This document shows positions 51,139 to 60,274 of a DNA stretch of 64,000 nucleotides, piece by piece. The DNA comes from Bin94 sp965215535. GTDB lineage: Bacteria > Gemmatimonadota > Gemmatimonadetes > Longimicrobiales > Gaopeijiaceae. Numbering within the stretch: the stretch's first letter is position 1; each line of letters starts with the position of its first letter. The notes under the pieces are model-generated. The model was not told where the DNA came from, did not search any database, and saw only the letters and a program-made list of their open reading frames with translations. The position numbers and the translations under genes are program-made. Where the stretch lies: NCBI GenBank assembly GCA_965215535.1, contig OZ244063.1:868001-932000 (forward strand), read 5' to 3'.

Positions 51139-51316
51139 CTGAGGGGGAGATCTCCTTCGGGGAGCTGAGCGTGTGAAGCGGGGAGCCGGGGCCGGAGAGC
51201 GCGACGCCGGCGGGGACCCGCAGTGTGAGGAATACGCTTCAATTATGCAAGAGCGGAAAAGGGTGGGCAGATGCCAGGTCGGCCCGGGAAGTGGAAGAGG
51301 CGCGAGATCGCCTCGG

Positions 51317-52333
51317 TCAGGTGGAATCCAGCCCCGCCCGGATCTCGGCCGGCGTCACCGTCGCCACCCCGACCCGCCCCACCCCGATGGCCGCCGCGTG
51401 GGCCGCAATCGCAACCGCCTCTTCGGGGCGGGCGCCCCCCGCCCACGCCACCGCCACCGCCGCAATGACGGTGTCGCCAGCGCCCGAGACATCGAAGACC
51501 GGTCGCGCATCCACCCGGAAGGACCGCACGTCGCCCCCGGGCGAGGCCAGCGCCATGCCCTTGGCACCCAGGGTGAGGAGGAGGTGCGCGGCTCCGGTGC
51601 GGCGGCGCGCGGACTCCATCCAGCGCGGATCGGTGGGCTCGGCGGACTCGCCCAGCGCGGCCTCGATCTCGGCCCGGTTCGGCTTGAGGAGCGTTGCGGC
51701 GCCGAAATCGAGGAAGTGGCGCGCCTTCGGGTCGGCGAAGACCGGCAGATCCAGCGCGCGGGCGGTGCGAATGGCGAGGGCGATCAGCCCGGGCGAGAGA
51801 GCGCCCTTGTCGTAGTCGGCCAGGATGAGTGCATCGGCGCCGGGCAGGCATTCGCCAAGGTGCGTCTCCAGGGCGGTCCGCACCGGGGCCGAGACGGGGG
51901 CGGTTTCTTCGCGATCGATGCGCAGCAACTGCTGACCGCGCGCAAGGATCCTCGTTTTGACGGTGGTGCCGCGATCCTCTGCCGGCTCAATGTGACAGAG
52001 GGCGCCCCGATCCAGGAGGATGCGCCGAACCGCGCGGCCCGGGGCGTCATCTCCCCCCACCCCGATCAGATCGCAGCGCGCACCCAGCGAGAGGACATTG
52101 GCGGCCACGTTCGCCGCACCCCCGGGAGCCTCCCACTCGCGCGCAACCCGGACGACAGGGACAGGCGCCTCGGGCGAGACGCGGTCGGCGGGGCCGGCGA
52201 GGTAGCGATCCAGCATGATGTCGCCCAGGACCACGATGCGAAGCCCGGAGAAGCGCGCGGCGATGCGGGCGAAGCGCTCGGAGCCAAGAGGCGGGACGGA
52301 GGCGAGGGCGCGTTGTCGGGCCGGACCGGTCAT
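51317..52333 (-). CDS. rfaE1: D-glycero-beta-D-manno-heptose-7-phosphate kinase (PfkB family)
   Basis: 338 aa, the stand-alone equivalent of the kinase half of HldE. IVVLGDIMLDRYLAGPADRVSPEAPVPVVRVA is the RfaE1 start, GGAANVAANVLSLGARCDLIGVGGDD the PfkB-1 signature, and DVSGAGDTVIAAVAVA holds the catalytic Asp. VFADPKARHFLDFGAATLLKPNRAEIEAALG matches the family KPNxxE element. The adenylyltransferase half is at 22465-22950, so the pathway is split across the window. A GTG or ATG further upstream is unlikely. Confidence 0.9.
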   Translation of the reverse strand: MTGPARQRALASVPPLGSERFARIAARFSGLRIVVLGDIMLDRYLAGPADRVSPEAPVPVVRVAREWEAPGGAANVAANVLSLGARCDLIGVGGDDAPGRAVRRILLDRGALCHIEPAEDRGTTVKTRILARGQQLLRIDREETAPVSAPVRTALETHLGECLPGADALILADYDKGALSPGLIALAIRTARALDLPVFADPKARHFLDFGAATLLKPNRAEIEAALGESAEPTDPRWMESARRRTGAAHLLLTLGAKGMALASPGGDVRSFRVDARPVFDVSGAGDTVIAAVAVAWAGGARPEEAVAIAAHAAAIGVGRVGVATVTPAEIRAGLDST

Positions 52334-52379
52334 GGGGCGCGGGGGGCATCCGGGCAGGGGCCGCCGGAGGAGAGGCCGG

Positions 52380-53756
52380 TCATGGAATGCGTACGATGCG
52401 GGCGCGAACGCCGGTGGCGGGATCGGTCCAGGCGAGGATGATGCGGTCCGGGTCCAGGGAAGCGATGCGAGGGAATCCCGAGGCGCGGAGCGACGACGAG
52501 GAAGCCAGCGCCAGGGCGGGACCCGGGGGGCCGTCGATGGGGATGCGCCGACCGAAGATGGTGGCGGGGGTGCCGGCAGAGGCCGCAGGGTCGTCTTCCA
52601 GCCAGGTGACGAAGGCCGCGCCATCGTCGAGGAAAACGACATCGACCCGTCCGATGGGGTGGCCCTCGTCAATGCGCACCGGAGCGGCAAAGGTGCGGGC
52701 GCCATCGTGCGAGAGGGAGACCTGGACGCGGGGGCGGTCGTCGGGGGCGGTGAACCAGGCTACCGCGACAAGGGCGTTGCGGGCCGAGATGGCGGGGCCA
52801 TTGACGGGGCAGCCGCCGATCACCCAGCCGTCGGTGTAGACCGGGTGGCCGGGAAGCCAGCGGCCATCGCTGCGGCGGCTGAGGAAGATGTCGCGGATTT
52901 CGCCCTCGGCGCGGTCGCGGTAGACGATCAGGGGAACGCCCTCGGCCACGGCGGCATCGGTCTGGCAGCACTCGCAGGTCATGTCGTCCACCACGCGTTC
53001 CGGCCCCATTCCCTGCGCGTCCGGCGATCCGGGCGGAGGCGGAGCGGTCGCGGAGCCGTGCGGGGACGGCGGCGAGGCAAAGGCAACCGGTCGAGCCCGG
53101 AGCGACATCGGCCCTTCCGGTTCGATCATCGCCCGGCCATCGAGCCAGGCGGCCCAGAGTGCGCTCTCTTCCTCGAAGAAGGAGACGAATCCGTGTTCGG
53201 TCGGCGTGCCGTCGTCGTGGGGAATCAGGGGCGGCGACCAGTGTGCGCCCCCGTCGTCCGACCAGGCGATTCGCACGCCGTAGTCGTAGCTGGCGTCGCC
53301 GCCGCGCTGCAGCCAGTGCACGAAGATGCGGTCGTCGAAGGCTCGCACCGAGGGGAAATCGGCCCAGTTGACGAAGAGGTTGTCGGCTTCGGTGACCGTT
53401 GCGGGCACGCTCCAGAGGCTGGCCGAAGGCGGGCTTGCGGCTCCGATGGATCCATCTGCGGCGTCTTCGCCCGGTGGTCGTGCATCGGCAGCGCCCCCGG
53501 CGGCGGCAACGGAAGCGAGCGCATCCGGATCCAAACGGGCAATCCGAATGCGGTGTCCCCCGGACGAGGGCTCGGTCCAGCTCATCCAGATCCCGTCGGC
53601 AGCGGCTTCGAGGTGGGGGTAGGCCGATCCGGGGGCGACCGGAAGCGCGAGGTCGCGAACACCGGGGGCCGGCGGGGTGTCCGAAGTGCACCCGGTCAGG
53701 AGAAGGGGAACGAGGAGGCCGGGGGGTGCGCGACGGATTGCCGTGGTCATGATCAT
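52380..53756 (-). CDS. exo-alpha-sialidase-like (BNR) lipoprotein
   Basis: 458 aa. Signal peptide with lipobox LTGC, then a six-bladed propeller-like pattern: IWMSWTEPSSGGHRIRIARLD, VHWLQRGGDASYDYGVRIAWSDDGGAHWSPP, LSRRSDGRWLPG and VQVSLSHDGARTFAAPV (Asp-box). A DMTCECCQT segment (about 270-280) with three Cys looks like a metal or disulfide site and is typical of an unnamed secreted family. GTP-type catalytic residues of true sialidases are not evident. It follows rfaE1 after 46 bp on the same strand and is divergent from the MA-peptidase protein. Confidence 0.7.
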   Translation of the reverse strand: MIMTTAIRRAPPGLLVPLLLTGCTSDTPPAPGVRDLALPVAPGSAYPHLEAAADGIWMSWTEPSSGGHRIRIARLDPDALASVAAAGGAADARPPGEDAADGSIGAASPPSASLWSVPATVTEADNLFVNWADFPSVRAFDDRIFVHWLQRGGDASYDYGVRIAWSDDGGAHWSPPLIPHDDGTPTEHGFVSFFEEESALWAAWLDGRAMIEPEGPMSLRARPVAFASPPSPHGSATAPPPPGSPDAQGMGPERVVDDMTCECCQTDAAVAEGVPLIVYRDRAEGEIRDIFLSRRSDGRWLPGHPVYTDGWVIGGCPVNGPAISARNALVAVAWFTAPDDRPRVQVSLSHDGARTFAAPVRIDEGHPIGRVDVVFLDDGAAFVTWLEDDPAASAGTPATIFGRRIPIDGPPGPALALASSSSLRASGFPRIASLDPDRIILAWTDPATGVRARIVRIP

Positions 53757-53836
53757 GCGGCGACCTTATAGATTTAGAGGGGGCGGTGTCGGAGGAATCT
53801 GGCATCGACCATTCATTCAGGGGAAGAGAGGTTGTC

Positions 53837-56800
53837 ATGGCTGCAGGGAATGGCAGAGCTGCACCGCGAAAGAGTGCGACGACGACGCGGAGGGGCTCTC
53901 TTCGGACGATTCGGCTCCTGGCGGGCGGCGCGCGCGCGGCATTCGCCACCGGGATCCTTCTGCTTGCCGGGGTGCTGCCCGCCTCGGGCCAGTACTTCGG
54001 GCGCAACAAGGTCCAGTACGAGGGGGGATTCGATTTCAAGGTTCTCACCACGCAGAACTGGGAGATCCACTATTACCCCGAAGCCGAGACCGCGATCGAG
54101 GACATTGCCCGGCTGGCGGAGCGGTGGTACGAACGTCTCTCGCGCTCCTTTCAGCACGACTTCGACACCACCAAGCCGCTGATCATCTACGCCGACCACC
54201 CGGACTTTCAACAGACCAACACGCTGCAGGGGGCGATCGGACAGGGAACGGGCGGGGTGACCGAATCGCTCAAGAACCGGGTCATCATGCCGCTGAATGC
54301 CTCGTACCGCGAGACCGACCGGATTCTGGGGCACGAGCTGGTGCACGCCTTCCAGTACAACATCTCGCAGAGCCGGAGCGGTGGCGGGATCATGCGGCTG
54401 GCGGCGCTGCCCCTCTGGATTGTCGAGGGAATGGCGGAATACATGTCGATGGGGCGCGAACACCCCCATACGGCGATGTGGCTGCGCGACCACATTCTGC
54501 GCGACGACAAGCCCACCCTGAAGGAGATCACCCGCGATCCCAAATACTTCGCCTACCGCTTCGGGCAGGGTTTCATTGCCTATCTGGGCGGAACCTATGG
54601 CGACGACGCCGTGCAGGATCTCTTCCGGACCGCTCTGCAGAGGGGATGGGAGCCGGCGATCGGGCAGGTCTTCGCGATGCCCGAGGACACGATCGCCATG
54701 CAGTGGTGGGATGCGGTCGAGGCCGAGTACAGGCCGCTGATGGCGGGCAAGACGATTCCCTACGAGACCGGCGATGTGCTGCTCTGCGTCGAGTGCGGTG
54801 GCGGACGCACCAATGTGGCGCCCTCGCTGAGCCCCGATGGCCGCTACATCGTCTTCCAGTCCGAGAAGGATCTCTTCTCGATGGATCTCTTCCTGGCCGA
54901 GGTGGAGACCGGGCGGATTCTGCGGCCGCTGCAGCGCAACGAAACCCCCTACATCGATGGCATTCGCTATATCGACAGCAGCGGGGCGTGGTCGCCGGAC
55001 AGCCGCAAGCTCGCCTTCGTCATCTTCTCCGGGGGCAACAACCAGTTGGCCATCCTCGATGTACAGAGTGGAAACATCGAGGACCGCATCTCGATCGATG
55101 GTCTGGGCGCGATTCAGAATCCGGCCTGGTCGCCCGATGGGCAGCGCATCGCCTTCACCGGGCTCCGGGGCGGGATCAGCGATCTCTATCTCTACGACCT
55201 GAACGCCGGGAGCGTGCAGCAGCTCACCAATGACCGCAACGCCGATCTTCATGCGGCCTGGTCGCCCGATGGGCGGAGGCTGGCCTTCGTGTCGGATCGT
55301 GGACCCGACACCGACTACGATCAGCTCGTCTTCGGCAACTATGTTCTGGCCTTCATGGACATCGAGGAGCGCACGGTCGAACCCATGACCGTCTTCGCCG
55401 GGTCCAAACACATCAATCCCATCTTCGACCGCACCGGCGAGGGGATCTTCTTCATCTCCGACCCCGACGGCTTCTCCGACATCTTCCACCTCAATCTGGC
55501 GAGTGGCGAGATGCGGCGAATCACCCGCACCGCGACCGGAGTCAGCGGCATTACCGCGCTTTCGCCCGCCTTCTCCTATTCGGCGGCGCAGGATCTGCTT
55601 GCCTTCTCGGTCTTCCACGAGCGCGGCTACATCGTCAATACGGCCCGCCCCGACGAGATCTCCACCCTGGTCGATGTGGTTGCGGACCGGAGCGGCCACC
55701 CCGGTCGGAAGCTGCCCCCGGGCATACCGGGAATTCGCAGCCGCATTGCGGGCTACCTGACCGACCCGCTGACCGGACTGGTTTCGGACGAGGTCTATAC
55801 CAGCGAACAGGCGGAGGCCTACGAGCCTTCACTCGAGCTCGACTATATCGGACAGCCGACCGTGGGGGTGGGTGCCGATCCCTACGGATCGTACTTCTCC
55901 GGGAGCACCTACGCGATCTTCTCGGACATGCTGGGCGACCGCTTCCTCGGTCTCTCGCTGACGGCCAATGGCACGATCAAGGACATCGGCGGCCAGGTCA
56001 CCTACCTCAATCAGAGGAATCGCTGGAATTGGGGTGCCAGCGTGCAGCACATTCCCCTGCTCCGGCAGGGATTCCTCCTCGGCAGAGACCAGTATCAGAT
56101 TGTGCGCGAACGGATCTTCGTCGATGCGATCCAGGGGCTGCTCGCCTATCCCCTCTCGGGCACCCGCCGGATCGAGGGAGGGCTGGGGGTGACGCGCTAC
56201 GGCTTCGATCTCGAACGCGACATCTACTACACCAACATCTTCAACCAGATCGTGGACTTCGAGCGGGTCGAGGAGGAATCGCGTTCACCTCTGAACTTCG
56301 CGACCGCATCGCTTTCATTCGTGGGCGACAACTCCTACTCGGCCTTCACCAGCCCGGTGCGCGGCGAGCGCTTCCGCTTCGGGTCCGAGCTCTCCTACGG
56401 AACGGTCAACTTCAACACCGTCACGGCCGACTACCGGCGCTACTTCAACAATGGCGGCACCCTGACGCTGGCGACGCGCGGGCTGTACCTGGGGCGCTAC
56501 GGCAACATTCGGGGGCTCGACGAACAGCAGCTCGGCACCTACTTCCTGGGGTTCGGCTCCTTCATTCGCGGGTACGACTGGAACTCCTTCGAGGAGAGCA
56601 ACGAGTGCCCCCGGAGCACCGAGATCGCCCTGACCGGATCAACCTGTCCGCTGATCGACCGGCTCTACGGGCACCGCCTGGCGGTCGTCAATGTCGAATT
56701 CCGCTTTCCCTTCACCGGGATCGAGGAGTTCGGGCTGATCAACTTTCCCTATATCCCGGTCGAGCTGACCGCCTTTACCGACGTCGGGTTGGCGTGGGAC

Positions 56801-56986
56801 AGCGAGCGGCCCGCGAAGTTTGTCTGGTCGCGCGATTCTCTGGATCGGATTCCCCTGGTGTCGAGCGGCTTCTCGGCGCGGATGAATCTGCTGGGCATGC
56901 TGATCTTCGAAACCTACGTTGCCTATCCCTGGCAGCGGCCGCTGAAGGGGTGGCACTGGGGATTCCACGTCGGACCGGGCTGGTAG
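53837..56986 (+). CDS. peptidase MA-like/WD40/outer-membrane barrel fusion protein
   Basis: 1049 aa. A signal peptide (ending LPASGQ) leads into a peptidase MA-like domain (about 55-300) with HELVH at 166-170 and a downstream EGMAEYMS, the zinc ligands of a gluzincin. Residues 310-640 are WD40-like (PD40/TolB) repeats: APSLSPDGRYIVFQSE, GAWSPDSRKLAFVI, PAWSPDGQRIAFTG, AAWSPDGRRLAFVSDRG. The rest is a BamA-like outer-membrane barrel (FLGLSLTANGTI... to HVGPGW) with terminal Trp. GAGAGG precedes ATG 53837. Such fusions are seen in Gemmatimonadota and Bacteroidota; the role, perhaps surface proteolysis, is unproven. Confidence 0.8.
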   Translation: MAAGNGRAAPRKSATTTRRGSLRTIRLLAGGARAAFATGILLLAGVLPASGQYFGRNKVQYEGGFDFKVLTTQNWEIHYYPEAETAIEDIARLAERWYERLSRSFQHDFDTTKPLIIYADHPDFQQTNTLQGAIGQGTGGVTESLKNRVIMPLNASYRETDRILGHELVHAFQYNISQSRSGGGIMRLAALPLWIVEGMAEYMSMGREHPHTAMWLRDHILRDDKPTLKEITRDPKYFAYRFGQGFIAYLGGTYGDDAVQDLFRTALQRGWEPAIGQVFAMPEDTIAMQWWDAVEAEYRPLMAGKTIPYETGDVLLCVECGGGRTNVAPSLSPDGRYIVFQSEKDLFSMDLFLAEVETGRILRPLQRNETPYIDGIRYIDSSGAWSPDSRKLAFVIFSGGNNQLAILDVQSGNIEDRISIDGLGAIQNPAWSPDGQRIAFTGLRGGISDLYLYDLNAGSVQQLTNDRNADLHAAWSPDGRRLAFVSDRGPDTDYDQLVFGNYVLAFMDIEERTVEPMTVFAGSKHINPIFDRTGEGIFFISDPDGFSDIFHLNLASGEMRRITRTATGVSGITALSPAFSYSAAQDLLAFSVFHERGYIVNTARPDEISTLVDVVADRSGHPGRKLPPGIPGIRSRIAGYLTDPLTGLVSDEVYTSEQAEAYEPSLELDYIGQPTVGVGADPYGSYFSGSTYAIFSDMLGDRFLGLSLTANGTIKDIGGQVTYLNQRNRWNWGASVQHIPLLRQGFLLGRDQYQIVRERIFVDAIQGLLAYPLSGTRRIEGGLGVTRYGFDLERDIYYTNIFNQIVDFERVEEESRSPLNFATASLSFVGDNSYSAFTSPVRGERFRFGSELSYGTVNFNTVTADYRRYFNNGGTLTLATRGLYLGRYGNIRGLDEQQLGTYFLGFGSFIRGYDWNSFEESNECPRSTEIALTGSTCPLIDRLYGHRLAVVNVEFRFPFTGIEEFGLINFPYIPVELTAFTDVGLAWDSERPAKFVWSRDSLDRIPLVSSGFSARMNLLGMLIFETYVAYPWQRPLKGWHWGFHVGPGW

Positions 56987-57019
56987 GGAGAGCGAAGGGA
57001 AGGTCCGGGTTCGACAGCG

Positions 57020-57967
57020 TCAGAAGATTTCGATGCGCACGTAGCGGTCGGGGTTTTCGCGCAGATCGATCAGGAGTTCGTTCAGGCTGACAACGGTGGC
57101 GTCCAGGTTGTGGTAGAGGGCGTCGCTGGTCAGAAGCTGGCCCAGGGTGCCCTCGCCCCGCGCCAGACGGTCGAGGATCGTGTTGAGTGACCCGATCGCG
57201 GCTTCGGTCGTGATGGTGGTGCGCTCCAGGGTGGCCAGTGTGGTCCGGGTGGACGCCAGGACAGTCGCCCAGTCCTCCGATTCGGTGATTCCCTCGACAT
57301 TGGCCGCCGCGCGCCCCAGGGTGGCGGTCAGATCCCGCAGACCCTCGGCCTGGCCATCGGCAATCGCCTGGAACTCAACGAGCAGATCGCGCAGGACGGA
57401 GATCGATTCACCTGCATTCGTAATGGTCGAGTCCGCCAGAAGCGCCCGAATCCGGTCGACAACATCGGCGGCATTCTCGGCCATTCCGCCGGCCGCCTCG
57501 AAGACCCCCGCGATCGATTCACCTGGAATCAGAGACCCGGGAGCGACCGTCTCCGGCCCGGGTCCGGGGATCACGGCCACGACCATTCCCCCGAGCACGC
57601 CCTCGGCGCTCAGCTCGGCGCGGGCCGGCGCCGGGATCCGGTATTCGCCCTCGATCTCCAGGGTGAGGTGAACCCCGCCATCGGGGGCCAGAGCAAAGCC
57701 GTACACCCGTCCGATATTGATGCCGCGCATGCGAACCGGGTCGCCGCCGCGGATTCCCTGCGCATTCGGCACGTGGGTGGTCACCATGTAGCGTCCCCGA
57801 AAGAGCGCGGGGCTGGTCATCAGGTAGAGGACGGCCAGGAAGGCGGTCACCCCCAGAATCACAAAGATTCCCACCCGGAATTCGCGCGCCCCGGCCAGGG
57901 GCGGAACGGCGCGCAGCACGTCGGCGTCCGAGAGCCGGCGCCCGGACGGGGAAGTCGTATCGTTCAT
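57020..57967 (-). CDS. mlaD: MlaD-like MCE-domain protein
   Basis: 315 aa with one N-terminal membrane helix (FRVGIFVILGVTAFLAVLYLM) and an MCE domain (GRYMVTTHVPNAQGIRGGDPVRMRGINIGRVYGFAL, to about 155). The C-terminal half is long and helical (IRALLADSTITNAGESISVLRDLLVEFQAIADGQAEGL), likely a coiled-coil tube. MlaD hexamers ferry phospholipid between membranes. ATGA overlaps the MlaF gene. The end of the gene is convergent with the MA-peptidase gene (33 bp apart). Confidence 0.9.
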   Translation of the reverse strand: MNDTTSPSGRRLSDADVLRAVPPLAGAREFRVGIFVILGVTAFLAVLYLMTSPALFRGRYMVTTHVPNAQGIRGGDPVRMRGINIGRVYGFALAPDGGVHLTLEIEGEYRIPAPARAELSAEGVLGGMVVAVIPGPGPETVAPGSLIPGESIAGVFEAAGGMAENAADVVDRIRALLADSTITNAGESISVLRDLLVEFQAIADGQAEGLRDLTATLGRAAANVEGITESEDWATVLASTRTTLATLERTTITTEAAIGSLNTILDRLARGEGTLGQLLTSDALYHNLDATVVSLNELLIDLRENPDRYVRIEIF

Positions 57968-58746
57968 GTCATCTCCACAGCGTCGAGGGCGGCTTCGGCG
58001 GCCGCCCGATCCACGAAAGCTCTGACCACCGGATCGGTTCCGGACTGGAATTCCGATGGCGTTCCACAGAAGCGGATGCGACCGCCTTCCAGCATGCCCA
58101 CCCGATCGCACATCCAGAGCGCGCCCTCGACATCGTGGGTAACCAGAACCGAGGTCACGCGCAACTCTTCGGCCAATCTCTTGATGAGGCGTTCGACTGC
58201 GGCGGTATTGATCGGGTCGAGGCCGGTGGTCGGCTCATCCCAGAGCAGAATCCGGGGCCGTCCCACAATCGCGCGCGCAATCCCCACCCGCTTCTTCATT
58301 CCCCCCGAGAGCTCGGCCGGTAGAATCGGCAGTACCTCGGCCGGTTCGAGATTGACCAGCTCGAGCGCCCGCCAGACCGCCCGGGCCGTCTCGATCGTCT
58401 TCATGGTGCGAAGCCGGTCGGCCGGCAGCCCGGTCGCCACATTGCGATAGACATTCAGCGAATCGAAGAGCGCCGCCTGCTGAAAGACGTAACCGACCTC
58501 TCTGCGCACCTCCACCAGCGCCTCGCGGCCCCCGAAATGGACCGAACGCCCCCCAACTTCGACATCGCCCAGGTCGGGGACGATGAGGCCGATCGTGGTC
58601 TTGAGGAGAACGCTCTTGCCCGTTCCCGAGGGTCCGAAGAGCGCGAACATCTCGCCTTCGCGAATGTCCAGCCACACACCCTCGAGCACGGGGCGCTTGA
58701 AGGCCTTGTGCGTGTTGCGGTAGCGAATGATGGCGTGGCTCTTCAT
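57964..58746 (-). CDS. mlaF: MlaF-like ABC transporter ATP-binding protein
   Basis: 260 aa. Walker A GPSGTGKS (38-45), signature LSGGMKKRVGIARAI, Walker B ILLWDEPTTGLDP and switch His in LVTHD are all intact. The LSGGMKKR form is typical of MlaF-type importers/exporters of phospholipid. Its ATG lies 43 bp after mlaE ends; its stop overlaps mlaD. It powers the MlaE permease. Confidence 0.92.
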   Translation of the reverse strand: MKSHAIIRYRNTHKAFKRPVLEGVWLDIREGEMFALFGPSGTGKSVLLKTTIGLIVPDLGDVEVGGRSVHFGGREALVEVRREVGYVFQQAALFDSLNVYRNVATGLPADRLRTMKTIETARAVWRALELVNLEPAEVLPILPAELSGGMKKRVGIARAIVGRPRILLWDEPTTGLDPINTAAVERLIKRLAEELRVTSVLVTHDVEGALWMCDRVGMLEGGRIRFCGTPSEFQSGTDPVVRAFVDRAAAEAALDAVEMT

Positions 58747-58789
58747 GGCGAGGAAGCGGGTGCGACAGGGGACGGGGGCAAGAGAAGAA

Positions 58790-59581
58790 TCAGTTGAGGA
58801 AGAGTGGCGGGAAGGCGGCGTCGAGGATAAAGACGGTCAATGTCTGAAACATGACCGAAGCGGTGGTTGTGCGTCCGACTCCCTCGGCGCCTCCCCGGGT
58901 GCGAAGTCCCATGTGAATGGCGATCAGGGGAATGGCGAAGCCGAAGACGATGGCCTTGAGCAGCGAATAGACCAGATCCCACGAATGCCAGAGAACGCGC
59001 GCGCCGTAGAGAAAGCTGTCGAAGCCGAGGCCCATGCTGATCTGGGCGGCCAGCATGCCCGCAAAAATCCCCACCAGATTGGCAATCCCGACCAGCAGGG
59101 GCATGACGAAGAGACCGGCCAGAATGCGCGGAGCCCCCAGCATGATCTGCGGATCGCGCCCCAGGGAGCGATAGGCGTCGATCTGCTCGGAGACCACCAT
59201 GGTGCCCAGCTCCGCCGTGATGCGCGCCCCAACCCTGCCCACCAGCACCACCGCCGTGAGCACCGGCCCCAGTTCGAGCACGACGCTGGTTGCCACAATG
59301 CTGCCCAGGAGGTAGAGGGGTACGGTGGCGGTAATCTGGTAGCCGCCCTGCTGCGAGGTGACGATCCCCGAGAGAACTGCGGTCACAGCCACGATCGGAA
59401 TGCTCTGGACCCCCATGACATAGAGCTGCCGCACGAATTCGCTCCACGAGAGACGGAGCCGCACGAGAGCCACCAGGGTGTTCCAGACCAGGAGTCCGAG
59501 CTGGCCTGCATGTTCGGCCCAGAGCATCCACCAGCGTCCGATCAGGCGGATGGGCGTGTGGATCAGCGGAGGCTGGCGCAT
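58790..59581 (-). CDS. mlaE: MlaE-like ABC transporter permease
   Basis: 263 aa, five or six helices. The family signature is VLELGPVLTAVVLVGRVGARITAELGTMVVSEQIDAYRSLGRDPQIMLGAPRILAG, with the amphipathic N-terminal helix (IGRWWMLWAEHAGQL) before the first membrane span. It forms the permease dimer of the Mla lipid transporter. First gene of the mlaE-mlaF-mlaD operon, 29 bp after an outer-membrane protein gene on the same strand. MlaA, MlaC and MlaB are not in the window. Confidence 0.92.
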   Translation of the reverse strand: MRQPPLIHTPIRLIGRWWMLWAEHAGQLGLLVWNTLVALVRLRLSWSEFVRQLYVMGVQSIPIVAVTAVLSGIVTSQQGGYQITATVPLYLLGSIVATSVVLELGPVLTAVVLVGRVGARITAELGTMVVSEQIDAYRSLGRDPQIMLGAPRILAGLFVMPLLVGIANLVGIFAGMLAAQISMGLGFDSFLYGARVLWHSWDLVYSLLKAIVFGFAIPLIAIHMGLRTRGGAEGVGRTTTASVMFQTLTVFILDAAFPPLFLN

Positions 59582-59610
59582 GGGGATTGGAAATCCGGTC
59601 GAAGCGGTAC

Positions 59611-60189
59611 TCAGGGGAAGCCCGGCGCCCGGGGAGCAGTGCGACGACCCACGGGATTGAGCATCAGGCCCAGCGAGAAGATCTGTTCATTGAGCGCATC
59701 GGAACCGAACTCCTGGCGGAACTCGAGGAAGGGCATGACGACCGGAATGCTGTTGAGGCGGATTCCCGCAACGAAGAAGTAGCTCCACTCGGAGAGCTCG
59801 GCATCGGCATCGGTCTCGGCCTCTTCGGAGGCGCGGGTGGCGGCCTCGGCGCTCTCGAAGTCCCGGTGACCGACGCCCAGCCCCAGGTAGAGAAGTCCCT
59901 GCGGGGCCATCAGCACTTCGCCTCCGATATCGGTGAAGGTACACTCTTCGCAGTCGGGGAAGAAGCGGTCCCAGGTGCCGCTCACCATCAGCCCCGAGAA
60001 GAGGAAGGGAAGATCGACCTCGAGGCGGGCGCCGGCGCCGAAGGCTCCGCCGAAGAGCTGCGACTGGTAGGTTCCCTGGCCGCCGACGCGGAGCTGTGCG
60101 TGCAGATTCGCCGCCGGCAGAGCGAGCAGGAGAAGGGCCGCCGACACCAGGGGGGCGGCGAGCGATTTCTGGAGATCGGAGTTGCGCAC
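59611..60189 (-). CDS. outer-membrane beta-barrel protein, unknown
   Basis: 192 aa, GTG start. Signal peptide with cleavage near NLHAQ. The mature chain alternates as beta strands: LRVGGQGTYQSQLFGGAFGAGARLEVDLPFLFSGLMVSGTWDRFF and LLYLGLGVGHRDFE, and a central Glu-rich loop holds ETDADAELSE. It resembles the small 8-stranded outer-membrane barrels (OmpX/PagP-like in size) seen in this phylum. It heads the Mla operon on the minus strand and may serve with it; the link is by position only. Confidence 0.65.
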   Translation of the reverse strand: MRNSDLQKSLAAPLVSAALLLLALPAANLHAQLRVGGQGTYQSQLFGGAFGAGARLEVDLPFLFSGLMVSGTWDRFFPDCEECTFTDIGGEVLMAPQGLLYLGLGVGHRDFESAEAATRASEEAETDADAELSEWSYFFVAGIRLNSIPVVMPFLEFRQEFGSDALNEQIFSLGLMLNPVGRRTAPRAPGFP

Positions 60190-60274
60190 GGGCCTTGCGG
60201 GGTTGCTGGCATGGATCGGAGGTTGCCAAATTTCCCGGGGTCAACCGCCGTTCAGGATGGAAGAGGACTCTGGA

